This document shows, one piece after another, positions 10,842 through 22,438 of a DNA stretch of 64,000 bases. Where the stretch lies: NCBI GenBank assembly GCA_002812745.2, contig NCSJ02000104.1, forward strand, positions 62,001-126,000, read 5' to 3'. The notes beneath the pieces are model-generated. The model was not told the DNA's origin and did no database searches. It saw only the letters and a list, made by a program, of their open reading frames with translations. How positions within the stretch are numbered: the first letter of the stretch is position 1; every line of letters starts with the position of its first letter. A program made the translations under genes and the position numbers. The DNA comes from Scytalidium lignicola (lineage: Eukaryota; Ascomycota; Leotiomycetes).

Positions 10842-13800
10842 AAGTGTTATACATACATTTCGCTGGCTTGATGTAGTGTCGGTATCGATGACGCCATTGG
10901 TAAAAGACCGTAGGACGTTTGGAAGGGAAAACGGGAGGCTTTCTTTTAGGACATTGCCATTGAAGCTGCGTGGAGTGTCTGATCACGGTAAAAAAAAAGT
11001 GTTGAAGTGCTTAACTCAGGTGGTTATCGTTGTCAAAATATAAGAAAAGATATGGCTTGATTTCAGGCAAACTGTCTTAACGAGGCTGTAATATGAATTG
11101 ATGCTTAATGTTAGTTGCACTGCACACTTGGTAATATAGTATATGCAATGTTGTTCAACCATATAGCTTGATTGAGCCTTTTTTAACCAGCTACTGACTA
11201 ATCNTTTTTACATGAGATGGTTATGTTTATACGTAAATATAACCTATTTGTAAATCGGCTAACTCATTCATAGCTTATAAATAAATAGTAGTATAACAAT
11301 TTTTACATGTATTTTTAATACTTCCTCATATCAAATGAACAACAATCTTATAAATGTAAGGTTATTTAACGTTTAATTCTAATTAAAGAATTAAAACTTG
11401 TTGAATAAACTTTATAGCTAGATATTATAATTCTAGAAAATATAAAACAAGTTATATTAGCTTAAGTAGTTAAAAAAGCTTTTACAAGTCAATGAATTAG
11501 AATATTATGCTAATGTAAAAGTTTATACAACGTTAAAAGATATTATTGTTTTAAAGAAAGTAAAGATTATACTGTATATTGTCATAATAATGATTATGAT
11601 AGTAGAAAATTAATAAAATTGCTAATTTATACTGAAAAAGCGTTAGTTGAATAACTTAAAACTTTTAAGAGAAAGCAAACAAAAGCAAATACTATAAGAG
11701 AACTTAATTAATTTAATTAATGATTAAATTAGAAGTTGAATTAGTAGTTATATTATTAGTTGTACTATTTGACTAAACTAGCCATTTACTAAGCCAACTG
11801 ATTTATGAATAGGCTGACTAGTAGGTAAATGGCAAATGTTTATGTATAGGCTAGAATATATATTTATATAAAAACGAGTCATTTCTACCAGTCAAGGGGA
11901 TAGCAAGACTTAGAAAAGGTGTCAAAAGCTTATTATAACATGTAATTTACAGATTCTTTATTTATAAGGAATCTATCTGAGTATCATGATCTTGGCTGTT
12001 TTCTAATTCCTTAGATGTTGGTGTATGAGGTCTGGGCGTCATTAGGTGACGTTTGATTACTCTTAGCCGGTAACAGCGCCCTCGGAGGACTAGGGGGTTT
12101 GCCATATAAAACGTGTAATTTCTGGGCCTTAGCGCCCTTAGTAACAAGGTTCTTTCAGGGGTGTTTTTGCGGGAGTTATTGAGCCAGTTACTCGTTTACG
12201 GGTGATGTATGAGGTTTACGGGCATGCAAGCCCTCAGACTTCCAGACGCGTCTCTTACGGTCCGTAACAGTACGTACAAAGTTGCTGGGTAGCTGTTACG
12301 GCCATGGCTAGCCAGCTTGCCCTCCTACCTCTTGTTGTCTCTTGAAGGGAGCCAGCGGAGCCAATTGAGCCTGAATTGAAGCTGTCCGAGCTGTTGTTAG
12401 AGCTGACTCCTATGGCTGCTAGGCCTCTTCTTGAAGCTGATGCACTGTTGTACACTGCCACAACCTTTATTCTGAGTGTAGACAAGGCTATAGATTGGCT
12501 CCTGAGCCTCTTGCTTATGGCTGCTTGGCCTCTTGCTCAGTTAAGCTCTAAGCTTAGCCTTAAGCCTGAGCCAAAGCCTAAGCCTGACCAGGTAAAGGAT
12601 ATTACTATTTAACAAGCCTTGGACGAGGTTCTAGAGTATTATAAGACTTATAAGCTTCTTAATATAATTAAAAACTATAAGCTAAAACAAAGAGAATAAA
12701 AGATAAGTTATATCTTGCTTTATTGTCTTTGTCCTTAAACTTTAATTAATTGATCTTTTGCCTTGTAAGTATAGTATNAAAAAGATGAACTTTAAGAAGA
12801 GTAACAAATACTTTTTAAAAGACTATATAAATAAAAGTAAGTTATTACTTTTTATTAAGAATAAAATAATTAATTATACTTTAAAATAAAGATGTTGTTT
12901 TAAAGTTGAAAAGTAATAATGTAAAAGAAAAGTTAAATTGCCTTTATCTTTTACCTTGTTATTTAAGTAAAGGAAAAATTATATTAAAGTTATTTTTATA
13001 TTAGAAAAAGATAATAATAAATCTTATTTTAATTTAATACTTATATACAATACAGTTCAAGGTTATTATATAATTATTAATAAGCTTTAAACTTATTAAA
13101 CTTCTTTAAACTTTTATTTAATTGATTAACCTTAGTAAGTAACTTTAATAACCTTAAAGATGTTAATTACTTATAACTAATACTAATAATATAAAGTTAA
13201 ATTCAAAGATTAAAGTATAATTATTATCAAGGATAAATATACAATTTTTCAGATCTTTGATTTTACTTAAAAAGTTTAATAATAAAGTTTAAATAAGAAT
13301 TATATAAACTAATTATTTAGAACTTAACTTTACTTTCTTTTTAACAATTCTATATTATTAAGATTAAGTAATTACTTACTTATAGAATTATTAAACTTCT
13401 TTTTAATGTTATTATTAAACAAAAGCCTTAATAACATTAACTAAAACTTAATTATAATTATAAATTAAGGTAAGATTAACTAATATAATTATCTTGAATA
13501 TAAAACTACTTTATATTATTAAGATTATTATTCTTATCTTATAAATACTTTAACTACTTATTTCTTTTGATGATAATATTACTTAAAGGAATTATTTCCT
13601 TATTTTTGTACAAGTTAAGACTAGTATAATATCAAAGTTTTAAAGAAGAATAATGCTTATTTAATTAAATCTTTAAGTAATAATATTATATTATCTTAAA
13701 CTTGATAATTATATATTAAAGCAAATATTAAAAACTTAAAAATAATATATATTAAGTATATTTTAAAAGCTTTACTAGTTAAATTAAATAAAGTTTCAAA

Positions 13801-15260
13801 AGACTAAATTTATTATAATAACCATTAGAATGTTAATCAAATGATTAGTTATTATTTAACTACTTTATTATATATATTTATGTATAATATTACTGATTTT
13901 AACTTAAAATAAACATTAAGTTACTTTTTACTATAAGAAACTATATAACCTTTATCCTTTCTTTTAAGCTGGATCTAGCCTGATATTGACTATTAACAAG
14001 TAGTTTATATAAAGAGGTTAAACATTATAAAATAAGTAAAGTTAAATCTAATAGTTAAAGGGTTTTTAAAGTTTATACAAAGGTTATAATCTATATTCTT
14101 ATAAGTATATATAAATTAACTTATTAACAAGTTATAAAAGTACTTGTTAACTACTTGTAAAACTAAAGCTAAAAGTTAATGTTTTATATATAAGATTTAA
14201 TACTTTAACATATAAAATTCTTAGGATATCTTATATTTAAAGACTTTATCTTTTAAACTCTTAAATATAAAGAATTTAAACTTAAGGTTAAAGAAGCTTT
14301 TATTATAATTATAAAGTAAGACTTTTATATTATTATTATTTAAAAGGTTATTCTTATTATTAATAACTGTTTATAAATAATAACAAGTATTATTTAAAAT
14401 AATTAAGTTATTTATACTTAAGCCTTTTACTCATTAAAAGAACTTCTTACTACTTAAATTAAGTAAAGAATAAAAAGAATTACAAGTATTCTTAATAAGT
14501 TTATTAAAGATAATTTCTACTTTATACTTAAAGGTTATCAAGTAACTCTTATAACAAAAGCTTTCTTCTTACTTAATAAGCTTATTATATTACTTATTAT
14601 AACCTTAACAAAGGTTATTAAAATATTATTATTATAATATTATATATCTTGAACTATTTAGACTATCCTTAAACTTTAACAAGAGTAAATCATAAGATTA
14701 TAAGAATAATTGTTAATTAAGAAGTTAAACAAGTTATATAACTTATATTAACATTTAAAGTTTATAACAACTTCTGAGTATTAGTTTTACTCTTAAAAGA
14801 AGACTTTTATTATAAAGATTTAATAATTAACTAATATGATCAAAGTTTCTCTTGATAAAAAAAGTATATAATATAATAATATTATAATTGAAAAGAGAGT
14901 ATAAATAAGTTAAGATATTATTAAGCAAAGTTATAAATACTTTAAAAAGAGTATAATATAATTATAACTTTTAAAAGTAAATCTATATATATATAAACAT
15001 TTCAAAGATTAATTAAGCTTAACTTAATTTATTTAACCAATTAAAAGCTGTTGTACAAAGTTATAAAGTAAAGTATAAGTTAAATAAACATTATATTATA
15101 AACTAAGTACTTAAAATTAAGCTTGACATTGTTATACATTCAACTTTACTATGAATTACTTTAAAATTAAATGTAAGTTAAGTTATAACCTTAATAATAA
15201 GCTACTTCAATATCAGACGTTTTCATAGCATGATTGTAAAGTAATGCAATCCAGAAGCTG
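10842..15260. repeat. AT-rich RIP island (about 4.2 kb, sharp edges)
   Basis: From about 11.1 kb to 15.26 kb the sequence becomes extremely AT-rich and full of TTAA, TATA and AATT words with no sustained reading frame, then returns abruptly to normal composition near 15.27 kb. This is the usual outcome of heavy RIP on transposons in ascomycetes. A less damaged patch lies at about 11.96-12.65 kb. The element family is not recoverable by eye. Ns at 11204 and 12778 lie next to homopolymers. Confidence 0.85.
11960..12650. repeat. Less-degraded coding-like patch inside the RIP island
   Basis: About 700 bases are much richer in G and C than the surrounding island. On the plus strand, 12376-12612 reads as 78 codons of Leu/Pro/Glu-rich sequence with a loose internal duplication (TPMAARPLLEADALL, then LLMAAWPLAQLSS) and a KPEPKPKPD tail. 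On the minus strand, 12147-11962 has a short basic frame. It may be a spared gag-like or other transposon segment; I cannot assign a family. Confidence 0.4.
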
Positions 15261-15423
15261 GACTTGCGCCAAAATCGTGATGTCCTAGGAGAGTTACCGA
15301 TATCACGCTGTAACTTGGTTATCGCCTACCCAAAGTGCCCTCATACATCCTTCTGCTGTCATCTCACTTTGGACTTTTGCTAGTGTCCGCTTAAGAACTT
15401 CTTGTAATTACGTACTTCGGAAT

Positions 15424-15747
15424 TTACTCCGGCCGGACGCTAGAAGCGCCCGTTTCTTGTAATGTAGGAGAATCAACGCTTTTGTTTGGCGGGTTTCGGT
15501 CCAGGATGAGGCTAGCAATAATATCTCCAGAGACGTCGTCGATAACTTTAAACATTTCGACATTAGGATCTTTAAAAGATTTCTCCATACTGGTTAAATA
15601 GAGTGATATCTGGGTTGATTCATTCGGCCAGTCGAGAAATAGAAACCAGTTCGTAGGTTGCACTAAATTGGAAGCAAAAATAAATTGTGCAAGATTCGGC
15701 AGGTCAGCGACGACGACAGGAACTACGGAATATTTGATTGTAGACAT
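15424..15747 (-). pseudogene. GNAT-type acetyltransferase, N-terminal fragment
   Basis: A 107-codon frame opens with the usual start of fungal GNAT acetyltransferases: a beta strand (YSVVPVVVADLPNLAQFIFAS) and later VEMFKVIDDVSGDIIASLIL, which corresponds to beta strands 2-3. It then ends. The acetyl-CoA-binding QxxGxG/A region that should follow is missing, and the downstream side runs into the AT island 160 bases later. A spliced continuation is not visible. I read it as a gene truncated at the edge of the island, although a short unrelated gene is possible. Confidence 0.5.
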
Positions 15748-16128
15748 TTTGCACTCATTGAGTGAAATATTTTGATTTCTTGTTCACTTTTCACCACCGG
15801 TATTCCTCAGCTAAGTTGGGTTTTTTTAGGTGATACCGAGTACTACGTTTGGAGAAGTCAAAAGCTGTGATAAGTTGTAATGTGAAGGCAAAGATTCTGA
15901 GGTAGGAAACGGAAGCAGCTTTGTTAATGAGCAGACCTAAATCCACATTCGATCCGCTTATCCTGATTGGTTAACTTGAAAGCTCTCAACACCAAATAAT
16001 GCTATAACTTCAACAATATTTAGATTATAATTGTTTTATAATATTTTTCAAGTACAGTATGTGTTTTAATCATTTTATACTATCATTATATTAAAATATA
16101 ATGCATTTATAACCGGAAACCACTCAAA
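15748..16128. other. Intergenic, AT-rich
   Basis: Divergent spacer between the acetyltransferase fragment (minus) and the small three-exon gene (plus). An AT-rich patch lies at 16000-16110. No gene is seen. Confidence 0.5.
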
Positions 16129-16548
16129 ATGAAACCTGACAACCACAAGAAGGCAGCGAGACGATGGGCAAGAGTTGTAGGACGTTATGGTGGCGGCCTC
16201 TTATTTTTAATTCCCAATGAGTTGACAAATGAAGGGTGAGCCTGTCCTGTTACAACCCCCTCTTTTAAACCCACTCTCTAATACGCAAACTATTTTCAGT
16301 TTCCGCGAGATGAGTAACGATGGATTTGAACATCTTTTGGATATCGAAGCGCGAAAATGTAAGACATGTCACAAGCATACTGGTCCCCTTCAACCAACCA
16401 CCGCGACCTACTAGCAGGTAAACCAACCCCCAACCAACTCTCAGCTGCTGACCAAAGCCAGCTCGTAGAAGATCTCTCCTACATCCGCAAGGAGATTTCC
16501 TTATGTGATGAAGACCTTGGTTGCGCTACAATTCTTCTCAAATATTGA
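16129..16548 (+). CDS. Small three-exon gene, 98-residue protein of unknown function
   Basis: Three short exons (16129-16235, 16300-16358, 16415-16548) splice in one frame with GTGAGC/CAG and GTAAGA/TAG borders. The ATG has an A at minus 3. The product is a 98-residue mixed-charge protein with a basic N-terminus (HKKAARRWARVVGRY) and an acidic helical C-terminal half (DQSQLVEDLSYIRKEI), followed by LCDEDLGCATILLKY. No signal peptide, membrane segment or known domain is visible. The exons are too short to stand out as separate frames, but the spliced frame and the consensus junctions together support a gene. It stands 220 bases upstream of the alpha/beta hydrolase on the same strand. Confidence 0.55.
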
Positions 16549-16771
16549 TGCAACAGTGAAAACGGGTAAGATTTCTTGCTCCCGGCATGATCTTGCTACC
16601 GGCTTACGGCGTATGCCTTCAGCCTTAGGCACTAGATCGCGATTAGGAGGAACCGACTATTAATGGCATTATCGCCAGCATCATCCGCACCCCAAATCGT
16701 ACCCAGCTTTCTCTCATACCCAGCATCAAACCATACCCTTACAGTATAAAATATTCAGCCACTACCCTGCA

Positions 16772-17770
16772 ATGTCTAAGAGCTCAGTTGCCAGTCCCGC
16801 ATCTCCACCCGAAGAAGACAAAACTTCATCTACTCTCCCTCTACCTGATGGCCGAAAACTAGGCTATGCGCAGTATGGCTCGCTGACAGGACGACCGGTC
16901 ATTCTCCACCACGGTTTAGCAGGGTCACGGTTTGACGCTGCCTCTTTCCACGAGGTTGGCCAGCAGTTAGACGCCCGCATTATCGGTGTCGACAGGCCTG
17001 GGATGGGATTGAGCTCACCGCATCCAAACCGAACGCTGCTTGATCTTGTCAAGGATGTGGAACAACTTACAGATCATCTGAAGCTAGATAGTTACAGTGT
17101 AATGGTATGAATCCCAATACCGTAGGAAGAACCGTTTGCTAACTGATGATAGGGGATATCAGGAGGTGGTCCATCCACACTGGCTTGCGCAAAAGCATTA
17201 CCACCTACAAAGCTCAAGTCTGTCGCCATGGTTGTGGCCCTGGGTCCACCGGACATCGGCATGAGTGGTGCCCGGCTCTTCAATCGCATCGGTTTCCCGT
17301 ATGGTTTCCGCTACTGTCCCTCATTTTTGAATCGGTGGTTCTGGCAGCGAGACGCCATCGGCCGTGTAGATTTGAGCGACGAAGAGCGATTGGCGATGGT
17401 GCTACGGCAGGTGGAGGACTCCAAGTCGACCATGTCAGAGAAGGAACGGGTGGTAATGAGCGATCCTGAATTCCACCGGATGTATCTAAGGTCGACAAGG
17501 GAAGCCTTTGCCCAGGGCTTTGACGGAGTTCTGCTGGATGGTAAGCTGTGCTGTCTTGACTTTGGCTTCAAAGTGGAAGATATCAGGCCTGATTTACCGG
17601 TACAACTGTGGTATGGAAAGCGGGATGTTTTTGTTCCGCCGAACCATGGGGTCCAGCTAGCAAAGCGGCTAGGAAGTAGAGCGGATCTCAAACTCGAGGA
17701 TGAGACACATGCGTGTCTTCCGGTAAACCTGAAAAAGGAGATAATAGAGAACCTGATCAAGGCTATGTAA
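16772..17770 (+). CDS. Alpha/beta hydrolase
   Basis: Two exons (16772-17104 and 17153-17770) give a 316-residue alpha/beta hydrolase with one 48-bp intron (GTATGA...TAG). Family features in order are the oxyanion motif HHGLAGSR near residue 47, VDRPGMGLSS near 74, the nucleophile elbow GISGGG immediately after the intron (Ser114), the acid in YGKRDVFVP, and the catalytic His in DETHACLP near the C-terminus. All triad members are present, so the enzyme looks active. Relatives are annotated broadly as hydrolases or esterases; the substrate is unknown. There is no signal peptide, so it is probably cytosolic. Confidence 0.9.
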
Positions 17771-18139
17771 AATCTTATCAGGTCTGGGATAAATTTGGAT
17801 CTATTAGGGCTTAATATTCTACGAGGTCTGTCTCTACTTTGTATTGTAATGAATTTACGAATCTGTATTGACATGGATACTTTCCACTCCCGCCTTTGGA
17901 CCTGAGCAGTTGCTGTACTATACTTAGATTATTTACTTGCATGATTTACACATGGATTGAACGACTTCATCATTCTTCTGCACCAAATATTATAGATAAA
18001 GCAATGAACTAAGCTTAGCTGTAAAACTTCAGTATTAATGGAACTTATAAGCAATAAAATTCATCTTGGCTTTGTAGTTGTTGTATATCCTTCAACTACT
18101 TGATGAAAGCTGTTTCATAGTGCCCAAAAAGATATACAA
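17771..18139. other. Intergenic, no gene seen
   Basis: AT-rich 3' flank of the hydrolase, before the pogo relic. Only very short open frames are present. Confidence 0.5.
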
Positions 18140-18560
18140 CCGTGCCTTAGAGCACAAAGTGTATGATAGGACCTATTATACTGATAAATAATATTTCTTA
18201 GCTATATACCCATCCGTACGCTCAGAAGCCTTCAAAGAGGACACTATTTGCTGTGAGCTCTTAGCGCCTGGAATGACTGCTTATAATCCAGAGCATTCAG
18301 CAATTGCTAAAATATAGCTCAATTAGCCCTCCAAATCCAACTAAACAAGCGTTAAATCGATTGATTAAGGGATGTGAATTAGCTATATAATGCCATATTA
18401 TTAACTCAAGAAAACGGAAATCTACGAGTTACAAATAAAGCAATTTAACACATGTTTTAAAGGTCTAGAAAACGGATATCACATAAAGGCTCCCCTTACA
18501 GTTCAAGAAGTTCGAGCAGTTGTAAAAGGTGTTTGACTACTTAGGAGGTATATGGTTGTA
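18140..18560 (+). pseudogene. pogo/Fot1-like transposase relic (C-terminal part)
   Basis: Translation with stops ignored gives phrases typical of the C-terminal region of fungal Fot1/pogo transposases: EAFKEDTICCELLAPGMTAY, then NPEHSAIAKI, then QALNRLIKGCELA followed by ILLTQENGNLR. Fot1 transposases have an RATGLVPFDPE-like block and an LIKGCQxAMHxAxLLxxEN block at the matching places. Several in-frame stops (CAA or CAG to TAA or TAG) point to RIP-type decay. The terminal repeats were not located. Confidence 0.6.
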
Positions 18561-19260
18561 TAAAGTTGATAATTTTCATATACTAGAAACGAAGAATAAT
18601 AATGAAATATAACTGAGTGTGAAAGAGAGTAGGAACGTCACTGAGTATCCCGAGCAGAAGATGAAATGAGGATGATTAGTGCGTGATCAGGGCAGCCAGG
18701 CCGATTAATAGTAACCTTTGTTAAAAGCGAAGTAGGTTAATAAGATCCGGCGCAAATTACAGAGTACAGTATCTTATTATAGTCTATACTAACCCCCAAC
18801 CTTGGCCATGGCAACCCCCATTCATCGCATTGACAGCTACAGTACGTAGGTCCGCTACTGCTTACTGGTTATACCGTAATAAGTACTGTACTACGTGAGT
18901 ATAAGTACAGTGGACAGGCCCCTTTACTATAATTGTGAATAACCCACGAACGGGACATACGATGCCCGAATTCGCTAGCGATGCGAGCAATGATAGTAAT
19001 CTGATAAGCAACTAAAGTGTGCTTTCAAATGTTAGAGCGTGAGGATACTTCACTTAGCCGTGGTGATTTGCGCAAGGATGCTCGTACATAAGGTACATAA
19101 GTACTTCAGTACTAAGAGCTCATCCTAACCCCTTCACCGACGGGCAAGGACCTAATTAAGGATCATCCCTGTGACGTCCATTCTTCTGCTCTTTTTCCCC
19201 TTCCTTTTCCTTTACTCTCTTACTCGCTATCATCACTTGTGGCTCTTCCCTTCAATCACG
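18561..19260. other. Intergenic, no gene seen
   Basis: The upstream region of the carboxylesterase. It has several GTAC/TAAGTAC words around 18.88-19.11 kb and a pyrimidine-rich stretch just before the esterase ATG (19185-19255), as is common in fungal core promoters. No gene is seen. Confidence 0.5.
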
Positions 19261-21246
19261 ATGAAGTTCACCACCTCCGTGGCCCTTTCGCTGCTGCCCC
19301 TCCTCTCTGCTGCTCTTCCAACAACTTCCGAGACACAACAGGCACCAATTGGCGCTCCAGTAAGCACGACCAGTGGAACCTATGTAGGACACGCAGCGCC
19401 GGGAGTCTCAGGCGTGTCTGAGTACCTTGGGATTCGATACGCTCAATCCACTGCGCCCCCGCGTCGATTTCAAGCACCCGTTGCTTTTAACTCTTCGGGT
19501 GACTTCGAGGCAATCGCATTTGTAGGCTTGTCAATGACCCCTCTTGCCAACTTGCCACGCTGATGACAAAATATTATTGCAACAGTCCCCGTATGTATGC
19601 TCAGTCGCTCACGCTATGAATAATAATACTGTAATGCAAGTTTTTGGGAGTGGACTACTGACAAGTGTGAAAGCGCATGCCCATATTCCGCTGCGCCGAA
19701 CGTCACGGGGTTCCCAGGCCTGCTTCCACCATTTCAACACATCTACGATGCATTTGAGGGCACCCAGAGTGGGCTCAAGCAGATGAGCGAGGATTGTTTA
19801 TCGATTAATGTCTGGACTCCGAATCCCAGCCCGACTGCAAATCTGCCCGTCGTGGTTTTCATTTATGGTGGACGTAGGAAGGCCCCAGTCCTCTGAACTT
19901 AGATTTTTGGCTCTTCTGACTCTAGTAGGGTTCTCTTCTGGATCAGATAACAGCTCCTTCTACGTAGGGCAGAATGTTGCGAGTAGTGGCGAGGTGGTAT
20001 TTGTGAACTTGAAGTCAGTCTTCTATTTCGATCAGTCCAGTGGGTATTTATATATATATGTATTGACAAAAAACTATCTATAGCTATCGTGTAGGCATTT
20101 TCGGTTTCTCTGGAGCACCAGGAATGACCCAAAACATCGGATTGCTTGATCAACGTCTCGCACTCGAATGGGTTAAATCAAACATCCAGCAGTTCGGTGG
20201 AGACCCTACCAAGATCTTGATAGTAGGGCAATCAGTCGGAGGCTTATCGGTTGACTATCACACTTATGCTTGGCCCGAGGATCCAATCGCCCATGCTGTC
20301 ATGTCCATCTCCGGGACAGCGGCAAGTGCACAACCTCTCAACGCAAGCATAATGGAGCAGAATTGGTTCACCGCGGCCAGGGCGGTGGACTGCCCCACGA
20401 GTGGTGATGCTGTGCATTGTATGCAGAATCAAACCTTTCAAGAGCTCCTGGTTGCAGTCAGCAAAGTTCCTGCTCTCCCTTCAAAGGCCCTGGCGCAGCC
20501 GGTATTCCAAGAGACGATCGTTGAGGTTGTTGTGTTTTCAGATTATCCCCAACGCGGGGAAGCCGGCCAATTTGCCAAAATTGTGAGATAATATTTTCCC
20601 TTCACAAATGTCCCTACGGCTTTGATTAATATGATTGCTAAAATATTTCAAAAGCCGTATCTACTAGGTAACTTGGATAACGAAGCTGGGTTCTACAAGT
20701 TGTTAGCCTTTATCTCCAAAGTCAATCTCACCAACACGCAGTGGGATGACTTTAATCTCCAAGCCTTCACCTGCGCTACTTCTATCGAGGCTGCAAACCG
20801 CGTCAACAACGGTGTGACTGCTTACCGCTACCGAGGGTTCTTCGACTTTGAAGATCTCCGGATATATCCCACATCTGGCGCCTACCATGGCTCAGATCTC
20901 AACATGTGGTTCAGCAACGCGCCGCTCCAGGCTCAGGCGCCCAATACGCAGGTTGAGCAAGCTTCCACGGTGTACATGACGAATGCATTGATAGCGTTTG
21001 CTACGGACCCTGAAAATGGACTGCTGGATTTCGGGTGGCTTAAATATACTGTTGACGGAGGTATTAATTTTCCATGTCCTTGTGTTAATGACCTTGCTGA
21101 CATGTATATGTTACTAATCAGCTGCAACTCTTGTTCGGGTCGGATACAACAATGAAACAACAGCTAGTTTTGTTTCGCCAGCGGTTTTTGATGGTCCATG
21201 TGTAGGATTCGACGGTGATACTTCGCTTGGCATGGGAGCGATGTAG
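19261..21246 (+). CDS. Secreted type-B carboxylesterase/lipase
   Basis: Six exons are supported: 19261-19521, 19666-19873, 19929-20013, 20084-20582, 20655-21060 and 21122-21246, giving about 527 residues. The first intron (19522-19665) is the least certain. An N-terminal signal peptide (MKFTTSVALSLLPLLSAALP) implies secretion. Family blocks in order are SEYLGIRYA, EDCLSINVWTP, VVVFIYGGR at the oxyanion hole, LNYRVGIFGF, the nucleophile elbow GQSVGG, the acidic residue in LDNEAGF, and the catalytic His in GAYHGSDL. The C-terminus ends LVRVGYNNETTASFVSP, as in many fungal members. The elbow has Gln instead of the common Glu (GESAGG), and the oxyanion loop has GGR instead of GGG. These enzymes hydrolyse esters outside the cell. 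Confidence 0.85.
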
Positions 21247-22438
21247 ATTCAATATATAACCTGATATTTTTATTATTCTGTGAAAGACCTATGAATAATC
21301 TGCTAGACATATTGTAGAGACTCTTGTTCGGCCTAGAAGTTTCTACTGTTAAAAACTCTTGTTTCGGTGATAGGTGTTTATTTTACCATAAAAATTATAT
21401 ACTATGCATTTGCTCAAATAGTTGATATGATTGATTGATGTTGAAAAAAATTGTAAGTTTATTTTCTGAGTGGGGGACTGCACAGTTTTGATATTCTGCG
21501 GAGGTGTTTGATCATGTTGATTTCTCTTACCTGGATGGACATGGCGTAGAAGCCGGTCTCTGGTCCCTAGCGTACGACTCTGGAGAAAAAGTCCACTCGT
21601 ACGGTGCTTGGGAGCAATAAGAGAAGATCTATATCCACCCACGTACCAGGTAATGGGCAGCTAAGCTTCATGCAAGGAGCAAGATGATTGCATACCAGGG
21701 ACTTCTGACTTGCAGACGAACTAGCCCTGGATGAAGAGATGAGGGGCCGTGCTTGTGCCTGAATGCTGTTTAACGGAATGCCTTTAAGGGTTTCTTGTTA
21801 AAGGGGGTTCTTTTAAAGTGTCTCTCTTTGAAAGTAATTCTTTGATCAATTTCTGATATCCACTTTAACAATTGTACTCTACTGTATATATAGACAGCTG
21901 TAGCCTGCATAAGAACAATCAAGCAATCTTACTACTTTTAACTTTAATAGGTTATAAGCTTAAGAAAACGCTTAACGATATTATAAAAAGCGTCTTAAGA
22001 GGAGCTAGTTAATCGAGCTATTCAGTTAGTCACTTAAAAATATAACTATAAACTATATAGTAAAATACAATNAAAAAATCACAAATAACTTGGTACTTTT
22101 TTGAAAAAAAATTATAAATCTACATAAGTTGTATTAAGTATTGAAATGTAACCCATCACTGGCACCTTAATTATAATTGTCCAATCGCGCTGCTGCGGGC
22201 TTTCTCCCCGGTGTCACATAAGGGCTGCAAATAATTATCCTTCCGGCAATAAAAGTGGGAGTCAAAGCCAAAGCACAGAGGCCAGAGCTGCAATCGGAAA
22301 TCGACCCCGCCCGACCCCGCAGATGGAGGCAAAGGTCCGTGACATAAGAGGAAGAGCTTTCCGCCCTAGAATCTTTGTGCCCGACTTTTACAGCGAAAGC
22401 ACTTTTTGAGCTGGCCAGTCTAGGGTACAGTGCTCGAC
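21247..22438. other. Intergenic, about 1.2 kb
   Basis: No supported gene. It is AT-rich around 21.9-22.15 kb, with an N at 22072 beside an A run. The last 300 bases form the promoter of the Zn2Cys6 regulator and are noticeably richer in G and C. Confidence 0.55.
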
